Both the position numbers and the translations under genes were made by a program. From contig CAMAQI010000069.1 in NCBI GenBank assembly GCA_945860255.1, positions 1 to 10,918 of the forward strand: a DNA stretch of 10,918 bases. Direction: 5' to 3'. The DNA comes from Methylacidiphilum caldifontis. GTDB taxonomy: Bacteria > Verrucomicrobiota > Verrucomicrobiia > Methylacidiphilales > CAMAQI01. How positions within the stretch are numbered: position 1 is the first letter of the stretch; each line of letters begins with the position of its first letter. The notes under the pieces are model-generated. The model had not been told where the DNA came from, did no database searches, and was given only the letters and a program-made list of their open reading frames with translations. This document shows, piece after piece, positions 4,560 through 10,918 of this stretch.

Positions 4560-5554
4560 AGAATCCCGCGGATCCTCTCGGCCGCAACTTCCGGAAGAAT
4601 CGAGTTCATCCACATCCCCGTTCCCGTCTCAAAACCAGCAACTCCTCCGACTCGAGGATAGATCTCTAAAGACCAACGAAACCAATCAGAACTCCTCTTC
4701 CCGACAGGAGATTGTTGAATAAATAAATTATAGGGAAAATCGCGTCGAGCCGCTTTTCCGATTCCAGCAAAGACCGTTCGTACCCCCTCTGAAAGTTCCC
4801 TCAAACTGTTTTGAGAATTCTGAGTAAAATCAGCGATCGGTTGCCGTGGATAGAAAATCACTTCATACGGAAATCGACTGACATAGGGACAAAAAGCGAC
4901 CACCCCCTCCGACTCCCATACGATTCTCGATTTCAATCGAAGCTCCTCCTCAATTAAAACCTCAAAATAGGAACGTCTGTTTTTTTGAAAGTACTCTTGA
5001 GCAAACTGATTCATTTTTTCAAATCGAGGGGGAACAATCGGAAGTGCCACCAGTTGAGAATGGGAATGCGGAAGGGAGGCTCCGGCGACAGCCCCAGAAT
5101 TTTTAAAAAGATAAACAGAACGAACTCCATTTTGATTTTGCCAATAGGAAAAACGATTCTGCAACGCTTGAAAATAGCAAATCATTTGCTCGGAAGAGAG
5201 CTGCTCAAAAGGGGTTTCGGGGCTGGCAGTTTCGATCAACACCTCATGCCCTCCAATCCCTGGGATTGCCGAATAAAGAGGATGAGCAGGCCCCAAAAGG
5301 CGGGATTGCGATTCGAAAGCTGGATAGAGGTTCGGGATGACACGAACCTCCCATCCCGGAGTATCTGGATGAGTTCCCTCCGCTCTTTGAGCATAGACCT
5401 CCCCGGGAGTCGATCCCTCATTGCCTTGAGCAAAAGGATTAAAGAGATCGACAGGCAACGGAGAGTTCCCTTGAAAGGCATGAGGCCGATTCAGACGATC
5501 GGGAGCAAAGACCACATACTGCTCGGAGCGTGGATCAAATCGAAGTTCGGACAT
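4556..5554 (-). CDS. galT: Galactose-1-phosphate uridylyltransferase family (GalT-like)
   Basis: A 332-residue HIT-superfamily hexose-1-phosphate nucleotidyltransferase. GalT swaps UMP between UDP-glucose and galactose-1-phosphate through a uridylyl-histidine. Seen: N-terminal ELRFDPRSEQYVVFAPDR (3-20); NPFAQGNE (39-46); WEVRVIPNLYPA (68-79); GGHEVLIET (101-109); active-site SLPHSHSQLVALP (160-172) with H165 as the probable nucleotidylated histidine and Q167; and a C-terminal WSLEIYPR and FETGTGMWMN. In classical GalT the segment at 39-46 is CPFCPGNE, whose two cysteines bind zinc; here they are Asn and Ala. HPHGQ is replaced by HSHSQ. It could therefore be a related enzyme such as an ADP- or other NDP-sugar phosphorylase. 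No galK, galE or galM is nearby. The start at 5554 is chosen over an upstream TTG at 5581. Confidence 0.82.
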   Translation of the reverse strand: MSELRFDPRSEQYVVFAPDRLNRPHAFQGNSPLPVDLFNPFAQGNEGSTPGEVYAQRAEGTHPDTPGWEVRVIPNLYPAFESQSRLLGPAHPLYSAIPGIGGHEVLIETASPETPFEQLSSEQMICYFQALQNRFSYWQNQNGVRSVYLFKNSGAVAGASLPHSHSQLVALPIVPPRFEKMNQFAQEYFQKNRRSYFEVLIEEELRLKSRIVWESEGVVAFCPYVSRFPYEVIFYPRQPIADFTQNSQNSLRELSEGVRTVFAGIGKAARRDFPYNLFIQQSPVGKRSSDWFRWSLEIYPRVGGVAGFETGTGMWMNSILPEVAAERIRGIL

Positions 5555-5558
5555 ACGT

Positions 5559-5566
5559 CCCCCTTT
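5559..5566 (-). promoter_or_regulatory. Shine-Dalgarno fixing the galT start
   Basis: Minus-strand AAAGGGGG lies four bases before the ATG at 5554, which begins MSELRFDPRSEQY, the conserved N-terminus of the family. The upstream in-frame TTG at 5581 has no such site. Confidence 0.7.
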
Positions 5567-5670
5567 GTATCGATTATTCAAAATTTTGCATCAGGAATAT
5601 ACGGGAACCTTACCGCGTCGAATGAGTTTCAATCTAAGGCAAAACACCGAATTCACCACAGGTAAACGGA

Positions 5671-6591
5671 TCAGGCTCTCGGATGGGCTTGATCGTAGAC
5701 CTGACGCATCCGCTCCGTCGAAACAGCCGTATAAATCTGGGTGGTCGTGATTTGTGAATGTCCCAATAACTCCTGAACAGATCTCAAATCGGCACCATGA
5801 TTTAATAAATGAGTCGCAAAACTATGACGGATCTTATGCGGGCTCAAACCAGCGGGAAGTCCCGCCCACTTTAAATACTCCTTTAAAAGCAACTGTATCG
5901 ACCTCGCGGTCAGCCCCTTCCCTCCCTCCCCAACCCAAAGAAATTCAGAGGCTGGTGCCGGCTCTCCCAGATAGGTTTGTATCGCTGTGATACACGGGGC
6001 CCCTAAAACGGCGATCCGCGTTTTGAATCCCTTCCCCAAAACTCGAATGGATCCCGACTCAAAATCAAGATCACTCTTCTTCAAACGACAAAGCTCCTGC
6101 AATCGAATCCCTGTGCTATACAAAACCTCCAGCCAAGCGAGATCCCTCAACATCTGCCAACGATTCCACGGTCTCCCCGATTTAGCCTTTCCCCCTCTCC
6201 CCTCCCATTTCTTTTGTGGTGCAGCCAAAAGCTCTAAGACCTGAACCTCGGTCATAAAAACCGGCAGTTTTCGGGGAAGCTTCGGAAGTGTGACTCCCTT
6301 CACCGGATTCTCACTGAAGATTCGATTTTTTATCCCAAATTGATAGAGAGAACGAAGTGCCGCAAAACGCAAACGAATACTCGGCGGTGAAATCTTTTTC
6401 TCCATGGTGACAAAATAGAGATAGGATTTAAAATCCTGCTTCTTTAGATCAATCCAAGTCTCCGCCCGAGACCAATCAAGAAACTCCCGATAGACTTGGG
6501 CGTAATTTCTTCGCGTCAAATCGGAGCGACCACGAATTCGAGTCGACTCCAAAAAACGTTCCGCAAATTTCATTGCTTCCGTCGAATCCAT
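5671..6591 (-). CDS. Tyrosine recombinase, XerC/XerD type
   Basis: A 306-residue site-specific tyrosine recombinase. It cuts and rejoins DNA through a 3'-phosphotyrosine; Xer pairs resolve chromosome dimers at dif. Seen: an N-terminal SAM-like core-binding domain (about 1-105) and a catalytic domain with R163 (STGIRLQELCRL), K187 (LGKG), H252 and R255 (SPHKIRHSFATHLL), H278 (ELLGHSQI) and nucleophile Y288 (TTTQIYTAV). The full RKHRHY set is present, so it should be active. About 20 extra residues rich in K, R, G and W (about 125-146) lie between the first catalytic-domain helix and the R163 helix. Length suits XerC/XerD rather than a phage integrase, and no phage genes or att repeats are seen. 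XerC versus XerD cannot be decided. The ATG is first in frame and its ribosome site is weak; AT-rich sequence upstream may hold its promoter. Confidence 0.93.
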   Translation of the reverse strand: MDSTEAMKFAERFLESTRIRGRSDLTRRNYAQVYREFLDWSRAETWIDLKKQDFKSYLYFVTMEKKISPPSIRLRFAALRSLYQFGIKNRIFSENPVKGVTLPKLPRKLPVFMTEVQVLELLAAPQKKWEGRGGKAKSGRPWNRWQMLRDLAWLEVLYSTGIRLQELCRLKKSDLDFESGSIRVLGKGFKTRIAVLGAPCITAIQTYLGEPAPASEFLWVGEGGKGLTARSIQLLLKEYLKWAGLPAGLSPHKIRHSFATHLLNHGADLRSVQELLGHSQITTTQIYTAVSTERMRQVYDQAHPRA

Positions 6592-6628
6592 TTCAAGAGC
6601 ATAAATCGGTTAAAGAACGAAACCAAGG

Positions 6629-6641
6629 ATTTATATTAAAT
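6629..6641 (-). promoter_or_regulatory. AT-rich dyad and possible -10 region upstream of xer
   Basis: ATTTA-TAT-TAAAT, about 40 bases before the xer ATG, contains TATAAA and TAATAT when read on the minus strand. It could be a -10 box or a small operator. No convincing -35 is seen, so confidence is low. Confidence 0.25.
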
Positions 6642-6726
6642 GAAAACATTTCTACTCCCATTCACATCGCATTGAATTCCGATTTATGAAATTTGCTCCG
6701 CAGAAAACAGAAATTCCGGTTTTTTT

Positions 6727-6746
6727 GTTTCGGGCTTTTCCGAAAC
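6727..6746. repeat. Small hairpin in the oppF-xer gap
   Basis: GTTTCGG (6727-6733) pairs with CCGAAAC (6740-6746) around a 6-base loop. A run of seven T lies on its left side on the plus strand, which is an A-run after the hairpin for minus-strand RNA. The polarity is therefore wrong for an intrinsic terminator of the transporter operon. Confidence 0.5.
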
Positions 6747-6750
6747 TCGC

Positions 6751-6803
6751 AGTCCCTCACAAAAAGTTGACCATTTTGCAAAGAATTCAAACAGTGAGGG
6801 ACT
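6751..6803 (-). terminator. Inverted repeat overlapping the oppF stop codon
   Basis: AGTCCCTCAC (6751-6760) is an exact inverted copy of GTGAGGGACT (6794-6803) with a 33-base loop. The right arm includes two bases of the ATPase F TAG stop (6802-6804). A second small hairpin (6727-6746) follows. With no T-run after either stem, these are better described as 3'-end hairpins, perhaps stabilising the transporter mRNA, than as intrinsic terminators. Confidence 0.4.
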
Positions 6804-7593
6804 AAAGCTTCGGAACAGCCGCCAACAACTTTTTCGTGTAATCCTGCTTCGGATCGAGATAGATCTGCTCAGGGGTTCCCTGCTCAACGACCTCTCCTTG
6901 ATTCATTACGAGAACGTAGTCACTCATATGCTCCACCACCGCAAGATCGTGAGCGATGAAAAGATAGGTCAACCCCAACGAATCTTGTAAATCCTGCAAT
7001 AAATTCACAATCTGAGCCTGCACGGAGACATCCAAGGCGCTTACCGGTTCATCACAAATAATGAACTCCGGCTCCACTGCTAAAGCACGAGCGATTCCGA
7101 TCCGCTGCCGTTGACCCCCACTAAATTCGTGCGGATATCGATTGAGATGTTCTCCTTGAAGTCCTACCTGTTTCAAAAGCTGAACCACTCTCTCTTGACG
7201 ATCGCTCACGGTCATGTTCGGAAAATGAATTTCAAGGGCCTCACCAATAATTGAGAAAACGGTGAGACGGGGATTTAAGGAATTAAAGGGGTCTTGAAAA
7301 ATCATCTGTATTTTTTTTCGATATTCAAAAAATTCAGCAGGAGAAAGGGCTAAAAGATCGATCCCATCATAAAGAGCCTCTCCTCCCGTCGCCTGAGTTA
7401 GCTGGATCAACGACCGACCTAAAGTCGACTTCCCACTGCCGCTCTCTCCAACAAGACCGACGGTGCTTCCTTGAAAGATTTTAAAGTTTACTTTTTTGAC
7501 CGCATAAAAACGTTCGATTTCGCGACGCAGAACTCCTCCGTAAACAGGATAACTGACCTCTAAGTCTTTGACTTCTAAAAGTAATTTACTCAT
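6802..7593 (-). CDS. Peptide/nickel-type ABC importer ATPase, OppF/DppF family
   Basis: A 263-residue ATP-binding subunit that powers import of oligopeptides or similar solutes at the inner face of the cytoplasmic membrane. Seen: Walker A GESGSGKST (49-57), Q-loop IFQDPFNSLNP (Q100), signature FSGGQRQR (157-164), Walker B IICDEPVSALDVS (D181, E182) and H-loop IAHDL (H215). VYGGVLRREIERFYAV near the N-terminus and FNSLNPR after the Q-loop are marks of the OppF branch. It ends at LLAAVPKL, just after the ATPase core, and lacks the extra C-terminal oligopeptide-transporter domain of about 60 residues seen in E. coli OppF (334 residues). The ATG overlaps the TGA of ATPase D as ATGA; a GTG two codons earlier is possible but less likely. 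Confidence 0.93.
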   Translation of the reverse strand: MSKLLLEVKDLEVSYPVYGGVLRREIERFYAVKKVNFKIFQGSTVGLVGESGSGKSTLGRSLIQLTQATGGEALYDGIDLLALSPAEFFEYRKKIQMIFQDPFNSLNPRLTVFSIIGEALEIHFPNMTVSDRQERVVQLLKQVGLQGEHLNRYPHEFSGGQRQRIGIARALAVEPEFIICDEPVSALDVSVQAQIVNLLQDLQDSLGLTYLFIAHDLAVVEHMSDYVLVMNQGEVVEQGTPEQIYLDPKQDYTKKLLAAVPKL

Positions 7594-8438
7594 CGACACT
7601 CCTTCTCCAAATGAACCTGATCAATCGTGACAAGACGACTTTGCTGATGTCCGATTCGAGGAACACATTGCAATAACGCTTTTGTATAGGGATGAACCGG
7701 CGCCGATAAGATCGAGGCGCTACTACCGGATTCAACAATTTTCCCTCGATACATCACTGCAACGGAGTCAGCAAACCCGTTAACGATTCCAAAGTTATGC
7801 GTAATCAACAAAATCGACATTTTAAATTTCTCTCGCATCTCACGAAGCAGATCCAAAATCTGTGCCTGAATCGTCACATCCAAGGCGGTGGTCGGTTCAT
7901 CGGCGATCAGCAGCTTAGGATGACAGGAAAGAGCCATCGCAATCATCGCTCGTTGTTGCATCCCTCCACTAAATTCATGGGGATAGGCCCGAGCCCGCTT
8001 CTCCGGATCTGAAATCCCGACGGCTCCTAAAAAGGAGGCGACCTCTTTGGGAATATCGCTCACTTCGGGACGATGAAGTCGGATCATCTCCGCAATCTGA
8101 TCTCCAATCCGCATGACCGGATTTAAAGAGGCGGAAGGCTCCTGAAAAACATAAGCTATTTTCTTCCCACGAATTTTACGAAGTTCGGTCTGAGAGGCAT
8201 TTAAGACCTGAATCCCCTCCAATGAAATCTTTCCGCTGACATACTTCGCTGGAGGTTGAGGAAGTAGCTTCGCAAGAGCCAATGCCGTCACGCTTTTTCC
8301 ACTCCCACTCTCTCCGACGACCGCAAGGGTCTCGCCATCACAAATATTAAAGGAGATATGGTCGACCGCTCGAAAAGTCGATCCATCCTCACGATCAAAA
8401 TCAATCGTTAAATCCTCTACTTTCAAAAGTGAATTCAT
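7590..8438 (-). CDS. Peptide/nickel-type ABC importer ATPase, OppD/DppD family
   Basis: A 282-residue ATPase subunit that pairs with the F subunit as a heterodimer. Seen: Walker A GESGSGKSV (42-50), Q-loop VFQEPSASLNP (Q99), signature FSGGMQQR (156-163; GMQQR typical of OppD), Walker B LIADEPTTALDVT (D180, E181) and H-loop ITHNF (H214). The usual H-loop in this family is ITHDL. After HPYTKALLQCVPR, where E. coli OppD (337 residues) continues with a C-terminal domain carrying a cysteine-rich GC-x-F-x-PRC motif, this protein has only about 22 more residues and lacks that motif. The ATG overlaps the permease TGA as ATGA, with GGAAAG eight bases upstream. Confidence 0.93.
   Translation of the reverse strand: MNSLLKVEDLTIDFDREDGSTFRAVDHISFNICDGETLAVVGESGSGKSVTALALAKLLPQPPAKYVSGKISLEGIQVLNASQTELRKIRGKKIAYVFQEPSASLNPVMRIGDQIAEMIRLHRPEVSDIPKEVASFLGAVGISDPEKRARAYPHEFSGGMQQRAMIAMALSCHPKLLIADEPTTALDVTIQAQILDLLREMREKFKMSILLITHNFGIVNGFADSVAVMYRGKIVESGSSASILSAPVHPYTKALLQCVPRIGHQQSRLVTIDQVHLEKECR
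7599..7608 (-). promoter_or_regulatory. Shine-Dalgarno of ATPase F inside the ATPase D gene
   Basis: Minus-strand GGAGAAGGAG lies five bases before the ATG at 7593, within the last codons of the upstream ATPase gene. It supports the ATG start rather than the GTG at 7599, which overlaps this site. Confidence 0.6.
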
Positions 8439-9502
8439 GATGTCGGCTTTCCAGTCATACGGAACTGTGGATCAACCAAGTCCCGTAATAGATCTCCAAG
8501 GATGTTAAAAAGAATCACAACGATAAAAATGGCAAGACCTGGAGTTAATAGCCACCAAAAATTTAACATAAATATCTTCATATCCTGAGCCTGACTCAAC
8601 ATCAATCCCCAAGAGGCTTGTGGCTCTTGGATACCAACACCCAGAAAGCTCAAGGCCGCCTCTCCTAAAATAAATCCGGGAATCCCCATGGTACCAGCAA
8701 CGATCGCATAACTCAGCATATTGGGAAAAAAATGGATTCGAATAATCTTCCAAGTTGATTGCCCTAACCCTTGGGAAGCCAGCACAAAAGCCCGTTCTCT
8801 TAACGAAAGCGCTAATCCACGGAAAACTCGGGCATACGAAGACCAACCGATCAAACTCATCAAGCAAACGATGAGGAGAAACATCTGATCCGAAGGGAAA
8901 CGGGTCCCTAATGCGGAGCGAAGGGCTAAAAGTAAATAGAGCCCGGGAATCACCATCAGCATCTCACAAATCCTCATCAGCAAATGATCAATCTTCCCTC
9001 CCCAATACCCAGCAAAAGAGCCGATCCAATAACCAGGGATCATCGACAAGGTCACCCCTAAGATTCCAATCCAAAGGGAGACCCGAGAGCCATAAACCAA
9101 TCTTGAAAAGACATCTCGCCCAACACTATCACTCCCTAAAAGAAAAATACGTTCCTCAGGATCAACGGTAAAAAGCCGTCTTTCCACAGCGATCCCAAAA
9201 AAAGTTCGACCCGATGGTTTCTTTTCGAACCAACGAATCGGAATCCCCTCCCCCTCCATCGGCTCATACTGTGCAGCGGAACGATCGACTAATCGATAGC
9301 GTTGGACATGCAAATTCCAATCCTTCCAAATCAGTCGCGTCGGAGGATGATAAGTCCGCTTCAAATCCTGATCGGTGACCTCATAGGGAGTCAGCCAAGG
9401 GGCAAGCAGTGCGGCTCCATAAAAAAAACCAAGAAAAAGAAGCGAAAAAAAACCTCTTTTCTGGCTAACCACTTTACGAAGAATCGAGAAAAGATCAGAC
9501 AT
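8435..9502 (-). CDS. Peptide/nickel-type ABC importer permease, OppC/DppC family, with large extracytoplasmic insert
   Basis: A 355-residue inner-membrane permease. It has a first membrane helix at about 17-37 and a long hydrophilic segment (38-120) including YHPPTRLIWKDWN, YRLVDRS, PIRWFEKKPSG and GIAVERRLFTVDPEERIF. The OppC core follows: FLLGSDSVGRDVFSRLVYGSRVSL (120-143), about five membrane helices, and the ATPase-contacting EAA-type loop around 236-261 (RERAFVLASQGLGQSTWKI...PN). E. coli OppC and DppC have a much shorter first loop (total about 300 residues). The insert should face the periplasm and may contact the binding protein. AGGAAA six bases before the ATG is a good ribosome site. 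The partner permease (OppB) and the binding protein are not visible; the gene directly upstream is a histidine kinase, 46 bases away. Confidence 0.92.
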   Translation of the reverse strand: MSDLFSILRKVVSQKRGFFSLLFLGFFYGAALLAPWLTPYEVTDQDLKRTYHPPTRLIWKDWNLHVQRYRLVDRSAAQYEPMEGEGIPIRWFEKKPSGRTFFGIAVERRLFTVDPEERIFLLGSDSVGRDVFSRLVYGSRVSLWIGILGVTLSMIPGYWIGSFAGYWGGKIDHLLMRICEMLMVIPGLYLLLALRSALGTRFPSDQMFLLIVCLMSLIGWSSYARVFRGLALSLRERAFVLASQGLGQSTWKIIRIHFFPNMLSYAIVAGTMGIPGFILGEAALSFLGVGIQEPQASWGLMLSQAQDMKIFMLNFWWLLTPGLAIFIVVILFNILGDLLRDLVDPQFRMTGKPTS

Positions 9503-9548
9503 TCTTTTCCTGTATAAATAAAGCGTTTAAAGAACCTCTCATGAATAA

Positions 9549-10918
9549 TTAAGTTATACTCGGAGATAAAATCTCTTTGACCTTTTCAATCAACAGCTCC
9601 ACTCGAAATGGCTTAGGAATGAAGCCATCAGGAGAGACTTCGTGAAATCGTCTCGACAAATCACGCTCACTAAATCCACTCGTAAATAATACTTTTATCT
9701 TGGGATAAAGTTTTCGAATTTCATAAAGCACCTCAATTCCATCCATTCGAGGCATCGTCATGTCGAGAAGTACAAATTGATAATCAGAATTTTTCTGTAA
9801 AAGATCAAGAGCTTCGATCCCATCTTGAGCTTGATCTACGGTAAACCCGATCGACTCTAAAATCTTTACCGCCACCTTTCGAATCGTCGCCTCATCATCA
9901 ATCACTAACGCCCGTCCTTTGAGGACAGTCGGCGAGGACTCTAAATCGAGCGGCAACTCCCCCTCAATAACCCGATCAGTGATCGGAAAATAGAGACGAA
10001 ATGAAGTGCCATTGCCCAGAGAGCTCTTAACGGTGACCCCTCCATGATGTCCCCTTGAGATTCCCAAAACCACTGGAAGTCCCAGCCCCCGTCCCGCAAA
10101 CTTAGAACTAAAAAAAGGCTCGAAGATCCGTGAGAAGTCTTTGGGGTCGATCCCCGCTCCATTATCAGAGACCTCTAAGTAGACATATCGTCCCTCTTTA
10201 AGAGCTAAGGGTGTAAAAAGCGATTTAAAATCGATCTCATGAAAATCAACTAATCCAGTCGATATCTTAATAAATCCCTCACCCGCAATCGATTCAGAAG
10301 CATTCGCCGTTAAATTCAAAATCGCCTGACGAATTTGAAGGGCATCCCCTGAAATTAAGGGAAGCTGGGACATTAAACGAAAATGAAGTTCAACCTTTTT
10401 ATGAATCGATATGGCGAGAAGCCGACCGGTATCCTCCACGACTCGAGTTAGGTTCAACGATTGAATCTCAAAGCGTCCTTTCCCAGAATAATCAAGCATT
10501 TGTCGACAGACATCCGCCGCCCGAAGTGCCGAGTTTTCAATACTTGATAAATAGTCCTGAATTTCCGAGTTCACAGGTAATTCCTGACGCGCAAGATTCG
10601 CGTTTCCTAAGATTGCAGTGAGAATATTATTAAAATCGTGCGCGATCCCGCCAGCCAAAATTCCGAGACTTTCAAGTCGTTGGGTCTCCTGAATCCGTCT
10701 TTCCGATTTCTGAAGTTCCTCTCGAATCGATTGACGCTGGACAGCAAACTCAATCGCTCTCCATAACCCTCGCCCATCGATCTTTCCTTTGACCAAATAG
10801 TCTTGAGCTCCATTTTGCAACGCCATGCCCGCAAGCTCCTCTTCAGCAGAGCTCGTTAAAACAATAATCGGGAGCGAGGGAGAGGCATCACGAAATCGTT
10901 TTACTTTTTCAACCCCTT
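9549..10918 (-). CDS. Soluble hybrid histidine kinase (receiver - kinase - receiver), 5' end beyond the window
   Basis: The frame stays open to the window edge, so at least 455 residues are visible and the protein is longer. Its first visible residues (LPIIVLTSSAEEE then GMALQNGAQDYLVKG, with the receiver Thr and Lys) are the second half of a receiver domain, so the ATG at 10826 is internal. Next comes a coiled-coil-like linker; a HisKA helix with phospho-acceptor His in GGIAHDFNNIL (His about residue 93); an ATPase domain with N-box NLTANASESI, G1 DNGAGID, F-box EPFFSSKFAGRGLGL and GNGTSFRLYFP; and a C-terminal receiver with VIDDE, phospho-acceptor D385 in LLDMTMPRMDG, TS and K435 (IPKPF). 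No membrane helix or PAS domain is seen, so it is probably cytoplasmic and takes its signal through the N-terminal receiver. It has no output domain in view. It is 46 bases upstream of the transporter permease and may share its transcript. Confidence 0.93.
   Translation of the reverse strand, partial: GVEKVKRFRDASPSLPIIVLTSSAEEELAGMALQNGAQDYLVKGKIDGRGLWRAIEFAVQRQSIREELQKSERRIQETQRLESLGILAGGIAHDFNNILTAILGNANLARQELPVNSEIQDYLSSIENSALRAADVCRQMLDYSGKGRFEIQSLNLTRVVEDTGRLLAISIHKKVELHFRLMSQLPLISGDALQIRQAILNLTANASESIAGEGFIKISTGLVDFHEIDFKSLFTPLALKEGRYVYLEVSDNGAGIDPKDFSRIFEPFFSSKFAGRGLGLPVVLGISRGHHGGVTVKSSLGNGTSFRLYFPITDRVIEGELPLDLESSPTVLKGRALVIDDEATIRKVAVKILESIGFTVDQAQDGIEALDLLQKNSDYQFVLLDMTMPRMDGIEVLYEIRKLYPKIKVLFTSGFSERDLSRRFHEVSPDGFIPKPFRVELLIEKVKEILSPSIT

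Noticed and set aside
4560..4613. GTG start adding 18 residues to BioF
   Set aside because: The ATG at 4559 forms the ATGA overlap with the upstream stop and gives the normal family length; the extra residues are not BioF-like.
4985..5665. 226-codon plus-strand ORF opposite the galT-like gene
   Set aside because: It lies opposite a gene with clear family motifs, its translation shows no domain and a lopsided composition, and it has no good ribosome site.
6720..6746. Intrinsic terminator at the GTTTCGG hairpin
   Set aside because: For minus-strand transcripts the hairpin is followed by A rather than T, and for plus-strand transcripts the T-run precedes the stem.
5671..6803. Integron or phage attachment region because of the tyrosine recombinase and nearby hairpins
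   Set aside because: No cassette array, attC-like series, direct att repeats or phage genes. The inverted repeat sits at the transporter stop and is better explained as a 3'-end hairpin.
6684..6887. 67-codon minus-strand ORF bridging the oppF end and the following gap
   Set aside because: Its first half is a shifted frame of the ATPase gene. The remaining ~39 residues match nothing I know and lie in hairpin-forming DNA.
8505..8867. 120-codon minus-strand ORF in another frame of the permease gene
   Set aside because: Fully inside the permease gene, which has a complete family match; the alternative product is Cys/Phe-rich with no motif.
10824..10826. ATG as the start of the histidine kinase
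   Set aside because: The frame is open upstream to the window edge and encodes receiver-domain sequence, so this Met is internal.

Overview
The window looks like chromosomal DNA from a Gram-negative-type bacterium of uncertain phylum. Base composition is balanced to slightly AT-rich by eye. The genes are mostly housekeeping or metabolic types: NAD and biotin synthesis, sugar-nucleotide metabolism, a Xer recombinase, a peptide ABC importer and a two-component hybrid kinase. A DppC/OppC-like permease with a large periplasmic insert and a soluble multi-domain hybrid kinase would fit PVC-group, Acidobacteria-like or related lineages, but the sequence alone does not settle this. I see no phage genes, IS elements, CRISPR array, rRNA or tRNA.

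All nine well-supported genes lie on the minus strand, so transcription runs from high to low coordinates. From the right edge: (1) a hybrid histidine kinase (receiver, kinase core, receiver) that runs off the window at 10918. (2) After a 46-base gap, a peptide/nickel-type ABC importer block: permease (9502-8435), ATPase D (8438-7590) and ATPase F (7593-6802), joined by 4-base ATGA overlaps. No partner permease (OppB type) or binding protein is visible. (3) A 210-base hairpin-rich gap, then a Xer-type tyrosine recombinase (6591-5671). (4) A GalT-like nucleotidyltransferase (5554-4556) overlapping BioF (4559-3393) by ATGA. (5) A 331-base gap with a strong minus-strand intrinsic terminator and a small plus-strand ORF with a very good ribosome binding site. 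(6) A class III aminotransferase (3061-1763) overlapping nadD (1766-1185) by ATGA. (7) A 332-base gap with a ~120-bp imperfect palindrome, two operator-like dyads, a strong plus-strand Shine-Dalgarno and a perfect 16-bp hairpin overlapping the nadD stop. (8) A PHP-domain metallohydrolase (852-94), meeting tail to tail the C-terminus of a probable plus-strand gene (2-97).

Four gene pairs share 4-base start/stop overlaps, which suggests translational coupling: aminotransferase-nadD, galT-bioF, permease-ATPase D and ATPase D-ATPase F. The coupled pairs do not form one obvious pathway. The transporter block is the only clear multi-subunit machine, and it is incomplete here.

The least explained parts are the two gaps at 853-1184 and 3062-3392. 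Both carry plus-strand translation signals and RNA-structure potential in an otherwise minus-strand region. I do not see a complete new system in the window. These gaps, the kinase-headed transporter lacking a visible second permease, and a GalT homologue without its zinc cysteines are the best leads.
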